Source: Thalassospira sp. UBA1131
Lineage (GTDB): Bacteria; Pseudomonadota; Alphaproteobacteria; Rhodospirillales; Thalassospiraceae
Assembly: GCF_002311515.1 (NCBI RefSeq)
Contig: NZ_DCAO01000037.1
Location: 1,699-9,835, forward strand
Length of the DNA: 8,137 nucleotides
Reading direction: 5' to 3'
Below are positions 4,280-8,137 of this stretch, in pieces (the first letter of the stretch is position 1; the number at the start of each line of letters is the position of its first letter). The notes under the pieces are model-generated. The model saw nothing but the letters and a program-made list of their open reading frames with translations, had not been told where the DNA came from and made no database searches. Made by a program: the position numbers and the translations under genes.

Positions 4280-6031
4280 ATGAATGTTTTCAGCCTGTTG
4301 AAAAGCGACATCGAGAACCAGATTCTCGCCCTTGAAAAAGACGGTGTTCTCCCTGCGGGAACCGACACTTCGCGTGTCACGGTGGAGCCGCCGCGCGATG
4401 CGTCTCATGGGGATGCCGCAACAAATGCGGCGATGTTGCTTTCAAAGGCTGCTGGCATGAAGCCACGTGATCTGGCGGAAAAGCTCGCTGAAAAACTGCG
4501 TGGCCTTGATCACATCGAAGAAGTCGAAATTGCTGGTCCGGGTTTCATCAATCTGCGTATGGCCGAGCGGTTCTGGCTTTCACAGATCAGCCAGATCCTT
4601 GAAGTCGGCACGGCTTACGGCAATAGCGACCTTGGTAAAGGCGAAAAGATCAACGTCGAATATGTTTCGGCAAACCCGACCGGCCCGATGCATGTCGGCC
4701 ATTGCCGTGGTGCGGTTGTTGGTGACGTGCTTGCCAACTTGCTTGCAAAGGCGGGCTACGCCGTTACCAAGGAATATTACACCAATGATGCCGGTGCGCA
4801 GGTGGATGTCCTCGCACGGTCGCTTCATTTGCGCTATCGCGAAGCTCTTGGCGAAGAGATCAGTGAAATTCCGCAAGGCCTGTATCCGGGGGATTATCTT
4901 GTCGCGCCGGGCAAAAAGCTGGCGGAACGCGATGGCGACAAGTGGCAGAATGCCCCGGAAGATGAATGGCTCGAAGAGTTTCGTGCTTTCGCCATCGTCG
5001 AGATGATGGCCCTGATCAAGGAAGACCTTCGTCTTCTTGGCGTTTCCCATGATGTCTTCACCTCCGAAGACGGCTTGGTAAAGGCGGGCAAGGTCCAGTC
5101 GGCCTTTGAGCATCTTGAGAAAAAAGGCGACATCTATGTTGGTGTGCTGGAGCCGCCAAAAGGCAAGAAGCCTGATGATTGGGAACCGCGCCCGCAGACA
5201 CTGTTCCGTGCAACAGAATTTGGCGACGATGTCGATCGGCCTTTGAAGAAGTCCGACGGTAGCTGGACCTATTTTGCGTCCGACATTGCCTATCACTTTG
5301 ATAAGTACGAACGCGGCTTTAACCTGATGATCGACATCTTTGGCGCCGACCATGGCGGCTATGTCAAACGCATGAAGGCTGCGACCAAGGCGATCACGCA
5401 CGGCGAGGGCGACCTTGACGTCAAGCTTTGCCAGCTGGTCAGCCTGTTTGACAACGGCGAACCGGTCAAGATGTCGAAACGTGCCGGAACGTTCGTCACC
5501 CTGCGTGACGTCGTTGAACGCGTTGGCAAGGATGTTGTGCGTTTCATCATGCTGACCCGCAAAAATGATGCGGCACTTGAATTCGATTTCGCCAAGGTAA
5601 CCGAACAGTCCAAGGACAACCCGGTTTTCTATGTTCAGTATGCGCATGCACGTGTGAATTCGGTCTTCCGCCAGGCGGCTGAAGCCTTCCCGGGACAGGA
5701 CCTGTCGGAGAAGACGCTGGCGACTGCGGACCTGTCATTGCTGAGTTCGGAAGATGAGAAGCTTCTGGTGCGCCGCATGGCTGAGTGGCCGCGGATTATC
5801 GAACAGGCGGCCGTTGCCCATGAACCGCATCGCATTGCCTTTTTCCTGACAGAAATTGCCGCAGAATTCCATGCATTGTGGAACAAGGGACGTGACAACA
5901 CAGCACTGCGCTTCATCATTGCCGATGATTTGCCTGCGACTCTGGCACGTCTTGCGATGATCCGTGCTGTTGCCACGGTCATTGCTTCCGGTCTTGAGGT
6001 TGTGGGCGTTAAGCCTGTCGAGGAGATGTAA
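4280..6031 (+). CDS. argS: Arginine-tRNA ligase
   Basis: This cytoplasmic class I aminoacyl-tRNA synthetase charges tRNA-Arg using ATP. The 583 residues are a normal length. The N-terminal tRNA-recognition domain occupies about residues 1-90. The catalytic domain shows 'SANPTGPMHVGHCRGA' with the HIGH-type motif HVGH at 138-141, and the KMSKS-type motif KMSKR at 397-401 followed by 'AGTFVTL'. From about residue 450 comes the all-helical anticodon-binding (DALR) domain, with 'YVQYAHARVNSVFRQA' at its start. The start at 4280 gives the conserved 'MNVF' N-terminus, but no convincing Shine-Dalgarno precedes it. It heads a closely packed set (SPOR protein 3 nt later, nagZ overlapping, M50 protease overlapping), probably one operon. 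It is divergent from erpA. Confidence 0.97.
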   Translation: MNVFSLLKSDIENQILALEKDGVLPAGTDTSRVTVEPPRDASHGDAATNAAMLLSKAAGMKPRDLAEKLAEKLRGLDHIEEVEIAGPGFINLRMAERFWLSQISQILEVGTAYGNSDLGKGEKINVEYVSANPTGPMHVGHCRGAVVGDVLANLLAKAGYAVTKEYYTNDAGAQVDVLARSLHLRYREALGEEISEIPQGLYPGDYLVAPGKKLAERDGDKWQNAPEDEWLEEFRAFAIVEMMALIKEDLRLLGVSHDVFTSEDGLVKAGKVQSAFEHLEKKGDIYVGVLEPPKGKKPDDWEPRPQTLFRATEFGDDVDRPLKKSDGSWTYFASDIAYHFDKYERGFNLMIDIFGADHGGYVKRMKAATKAITHGEGDLDVKLCQLVSLFDNGEPVKMSKRAGTFVTLRDVVERVGKDVVRFIMLTRKNDAALEFDFAKVTEQSKDNPVFYVQYAHARVNSVFRQAAEAFPGQDLSEKTLATADLSLLSSEDEKLLVRRMAEWPRIIEQAAVAHEPHRIAFFLTEIAAEFHALWNKGRDNTALRFIIADDLPATLARLAMIRAVATVIASGLEVVGVKPVEEM

Positions 6032-6034
6032 GAG

Positions 6035-6919
6035 ATGAGCGAAGAGCACGGTGCCGACCTTCATGCAGAGCGTGCAGATCACTACGGATCAGAAAAGCCC
6101 GCCAGCAAGAGCATGATCAAAGGGCTGGCTACCGTGTTTCTTGGCGTTGTCGTGGTTGGTGGCGCGCTGGGCGGGGCAGGTTACTGGTTTTATAATCAGG
6201 GCCAACCCATTCAGGACGATGGCAATTTGCCGATCCTGCTTCCTGATCCGTCACCGATCAAAATTCGCCCGGAAGATCCCGGGGGGATGGAAGTTCCCCA
6301 CCGTGAGACGACAGTGTACGACCAGCTAAGCGACGTTGATCCGGATGCAAATGTTGTGTTGCAGGAACTTCCAGACATGCCGCGTGCACCGGAAGTCTCC
6401 GCAACGCCCAAGGCAGCCCAGCCAAATCCAACGGCCGAGGCACCGGCAGATGCGGGCGCAACCGAAACAGTGGATGCACCGCAAGCGACCGAAGCTGAAA
6501 GCAATGCAGAGCCTGCTGTTAAAGCACCGGAAATTGCAGCTCCTGAATTGACGGACGCCGAGAAGGCGGTTGCCGCTGCTGAAAACCGCACGGCCGAAGC
6601 CCCGGCCAAGGAACAAGCAGCAGCCGAACCGGCCGCGGCACCGCAACCTACGACCGCGGCGCCTGCGTCTGGCGCATTCCGTGTGCAGCTGGCTTCGGTC
6701 CGCGAAGAAAGCGGCGCGGCAGCAGAATGGAAACGGTTGTCTTCGAAAAACAAAGACTTGCTTGGCAATCTTGAGATGTTTGTGCAACGTATTGAGATCG
6801 AAGGCAAAGGTGTCTTCTATCGGTTGCAGGCTGGTCCCCTTGGTGATGCCGGGGCTGCCGAAAAGCTTTGTGCGGATTTGAAAGAACGCAGTGTGGGGTG
6901 CCTCATTGTCCGGCCTTGA
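6035..6919 (+). CDS. Membrane-anchored SPOR-domain protein
   Basis: SPOR domains bind denuded peptidoglycan glycan strands, such as those at the division septum. This 294-residue protein has a short charged N-terminus, one transmembrane segment at about 30-53 ('LATVFLGVVVVGGALGGAGY'), then a long periplasmic linker at about 110-212 rich in Ala, Pro and Glu. The SPOR domain is at about 214-294, with 'FRVQLASVREESGAAAEWKR' at its start, 'YRLQAGPLGDAGAAEKLC' near its end and the closing 'GCLIVRP'. The layout matches type II inner-membrane SPOR proteins such as FtsN or DedD, but SPOR proteins are not orthologous by layout alone, so I give no symbol. The ATG lies 3 nt after argS, with AGGAG (6021-6025) inside the end of argS at 9 nt. 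Next to nagZ, a link to cell-wall remodelling is likely. Confidence 0.92.
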   Translation: MSEEHGADLHAERADHYGSEKPASKSMIKGLATVFLGVVVVGGALGGAGYWFYNQGQPIQDDGNLPILLPDPSPIKIRPEDPGGMEVPHRETTVYDQLSDVDPDANVVLQELPDMPRAPEVSATPKAAQPNPTAEAPADAGATETVDAPQATEAESNAEPAVKAPEIAAPELTDAEKAVAAAENRTAEAPAKEQAAAEPAAAPQPTTAAPASGAFRVQLASVREESGAAAEWKRLSSKNKDLLGNLEMFVQRIEIEGKGVFYRLQAGPLGDAGAAEKLCADLKERSVGCLIVRP

Positions 6920-7976
6920 AGTCAAAAAGCCACGTGCCTGCATTCTTGGTGTTTCGGGAACGGAACTCAGCAATTGGGAAAAAGGCTTCTTGCGTGAAGC
7001 CGATCCGTTCGGGTTTATCCTGTTTGCCCGCAACATCGAAAACCGTAATCAGGTCCGAGCCCTGACCAACGCACTGCGCGAAACCGTTGGCAATACCAAC
7101 GTGCCGATTCTGGTCGATCAGGAAGGCGGCCGCGTGATGCGTTTAAAACCGCCACATTGGCGCAGCATTGCGCCGGCCGGTGTGTTTGGTGATCTGTTTG
7201 ACCGCAATCCCGATGATGCACGCGAGGCGGCCTATACCAGTGCGCGGCTGATGGCGATGGACCTGCGCGAAGCCGGGTTTAATACAACCTGCGCACCTGT
7301 TCTTGATCTTCGTCTGCCCGGTATGAGTGACGTGATCGGTGACCGGTCATACGGGGCAGAGATCGGCAAGGTCGTGATGTTGGCCAGTGCCGTGGCCGCA
7401 GGCCTTTTGGATGGCGGTATTGCACCGATCATCAAGCATATCCCGGGACATGGCCGCGCGACGGTCGACAGTCACAAGGACCTGCCGATTGTCACCGTAT
7501 CGCACGAGACACTGTCCGAGTTTGATTTTGCGCCGTTTGCACACATGAAGGACGTGCTGGCGGCAATGTCGGCCCACCTGCTGTTTACCGCCATTGATGA
7601 TCAACGCCCTGGAACAGTTTCCTCGACTGTTATTCAGAACATTATTCGTGGCGAGATTGGCTTTGAAAACCTGCTGATCAGTGATGATCTGTCCATGGAG
7701 GCGCTGGGTGGCTCCATCGCCAGCCGGACGCATGAATGTCTGCTTGCCGGGTGCGATATTGCGCTTCATTGCAATGGCAAACGCACCGAGATGGAAGAGG
7801 TGGTGTCAATGGCACCGCTTTTGACCGGTACGTCCTTGCAGCGCGCACAGAGCTTTACCAATCAAATTGCCACCTTCAAACACGACGCGCCAAAAAGCAC
7901 CCAGATTGCCGATTGGCAGGCCCGGCTTGCCGATCTTCTGGCGCCGGTGTGGTCCGCAGGAGATGATCAGAAGTGA
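6891..7976 (+). CDS. nagZ: Beta-N-acetylhexosaminidase (glycoside hydrolase family 3)
   Basis: NagZ removes GlcNAc from anhydro-muropeptides in the cytoplasm during peptidoglycan recycling. The 361 residues show the family marks: 'GFILFARNIENRNQV' near the N-terminus, 'LVDQEGGRVMRL' with D76-R81, 'GDRSYG', then 'IKHIPGHGRATVDSHKDLP' (181-199). The last contains the flexible loop dyad D193 and H195, which is characteristic of NagZ and serves as the general acid/base. 'LLISDDLSMEAL' carries the nucleophile aspartate within the pair D265-D266. There is no signal peptide, as expected for a cytoplasmic enzyme. The start is ambiguous: GTG at 6891 overlaps the SPOR gene by 29 nt and has no clear Shine-Dalgarno, while TTG at 6906 (protein beginning 'MSGLEVKKPRA') overlaps by 14 nt and follows a G-rich stretch (6895-6900). 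No ATG is available before the conserved region. Overlap suggests coupled translation. Confidence 0.95.
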   Translation: MWGASLSGLEVKKPRACILGVSGTELSNWEKGFLREADPFGFILFARNIENRNQVRALTNALRETVGNTNVPILVDQEGGRVMRLKPPHWRSIAPAGVFGDLFDRNPDDAREAAYTSARLMAMDLREAGFNTTCAPVLDLRLPGMSDVIGDRSYGAEIGKVVMLASAVAAGLLDGGIAPIIKHIPGHGRATVDSHKDLPIVTVSHETLSEFDFAPFAHMKDVLAAMSAHLLFTAIDDQRPGTVSSTVIQNIIRGEIGFENLLISDDLSMEALGGSIASRTHECLLAGCDIALHCNGKRTEMEEVVSMAPLLTGTSLQRAQSFTNQIATFKHDAPKSTQIADWQARLADLLAPVWSAGDDQK

Positions 7977-8137
7977 ATGACACGATTGACCTGATCGTTT
8001 CGGCGACAACCTGGATCATTCCGGTTTTGCTGGCCGCGACATTGCACGAGGCAGCCCATGGTTTTGCTGCCAAGCTGTTTGGCGATGATACGGCCCAACG
8101 CATGGGGCGGCTGAGCCTTAACCCGATCCGCCATATT
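7973..8137 (+). CDS. Site-2-type M50 zinc metalloprotease, N-terminal part
   Basis: The gene runs off the right edge, so only the first 55 residues are visible. They show a hydrophobic first membrane helix (about 8-24) containing 'LLAATLHEAAHGFAA', in which H25-E26-x-x-H29 is the HExxH zinc site of family M50. It is followed by 'LFGDDTAQRMGRLSLNP', the conserved stretch of the short site-2 protease subfamily. Such proteins cleave substrates within or near the membrane; the substrate here is unknown. The GTG start overlaps the nagZ stop (GTGA, 7973-7976) and follows AGGAG (7958-7962) by 10 nt. The ATG at 7977 is in another frame and soon meets a stop, so it is not the start. In related genomes scpA and scpB may follow, but that lies outside the window. 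Confidence 0.9.
   Translation, partial: MNDTIDLIVSATTWIIPVLLAATLHEAAHGFAAKLFGDDTAQRMGRLSLNPIRHI

Noticed and set aside
4057..4335. Possible small plus-strand gene of 92 codons between erpA and argS
   Set aside because: It starts inside the erpA leader, has no Shine-Dalgarno, runs 56 nt into argS in another frame and resembles no protein family.
4580..5647. Open frame of 355 codons on the minus strand inside argS
   Set aside because: argS is unmistakable on the plus strand. The long antisense frame is a by-product of its codon use and has no recognisable motif.
6370..6675. Tandem repeats in the SPOR gene linker
   Set aside because: The region is rich in GCA, CCG and GAA codons but has no regular repeat unit. 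It is ordinary low-complexity periplasmic linker.
6326..7036. Antisense frame of 236 codons across the SPOR gene
   Set aside because: It lies opposite the repetitive Ala/Pro/Glu linker, which naturally gives open antisense frames rich in Cys and Arg or in Ser and Ala.

Overview
The window looks like ordinary chromosome from a marine alphaproteobacterium of the Rhodospirillales type, with Thalassospira as my best guess. This rests on protein character, moderate GC content and gene order (erpA divergent from argS, then SPOR protein, then nagZ). I could not run a search to confirm it. There are no tRNA or rRNA genes, insertion sequences, phage genes or CRISPR arrays. Seven complete genes and two genes cut by the window edges fill most of it.

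Left part (1-2820, + strand). The window opens inside a class IV aminotransferase gene, probably a PabC-like aminodeoxychorismate lyase. Next is a 427-residue protein with a badly degenerate EAL domain and a C-terminal cysteine cluster, the least understood gene here. It is followed by a clear sigma70-type promoter, a complete FMN riboswitch, a 134-nt expression platform, and ribB (riboflavin synthesis). A strong bidirectional terminator closes this unit.

Middle part (2821-4279, mostly - strand). xthA (exonuclease III, DNA repair) and erpA (A-type iron-sulfur carrier) are read leftward. A strong terminator lies between them, and the only good xthA promoter candidate overlaps the end of erpA. 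The 233-bp region between erpA and the divergent argS contains several repeated and palindromic elements that may be operators.

Right part (4280-8137, + strand). argS, a membrane-anchored SPOR-domain protein, nagZ (peptidoglycan recycling) and a site-2-type M50 metalloprotease are packed with 3-nt gaps or overlaps and look like one operon. It joins translation, envelope or division functions and muropeptide turnover. A dgt gene, which I recall lying between erpA and argS in many alphaproteobacteria, is absent.

I found no convincing undescribed multi-gene system. The points most worth following are the ribB riboswitch platform, where the Shine-Dalgarno hexamer is repeated exactly inside aptamer helix P1; the degenerate EAL protein; and the repeat cluster between erpA and argS.
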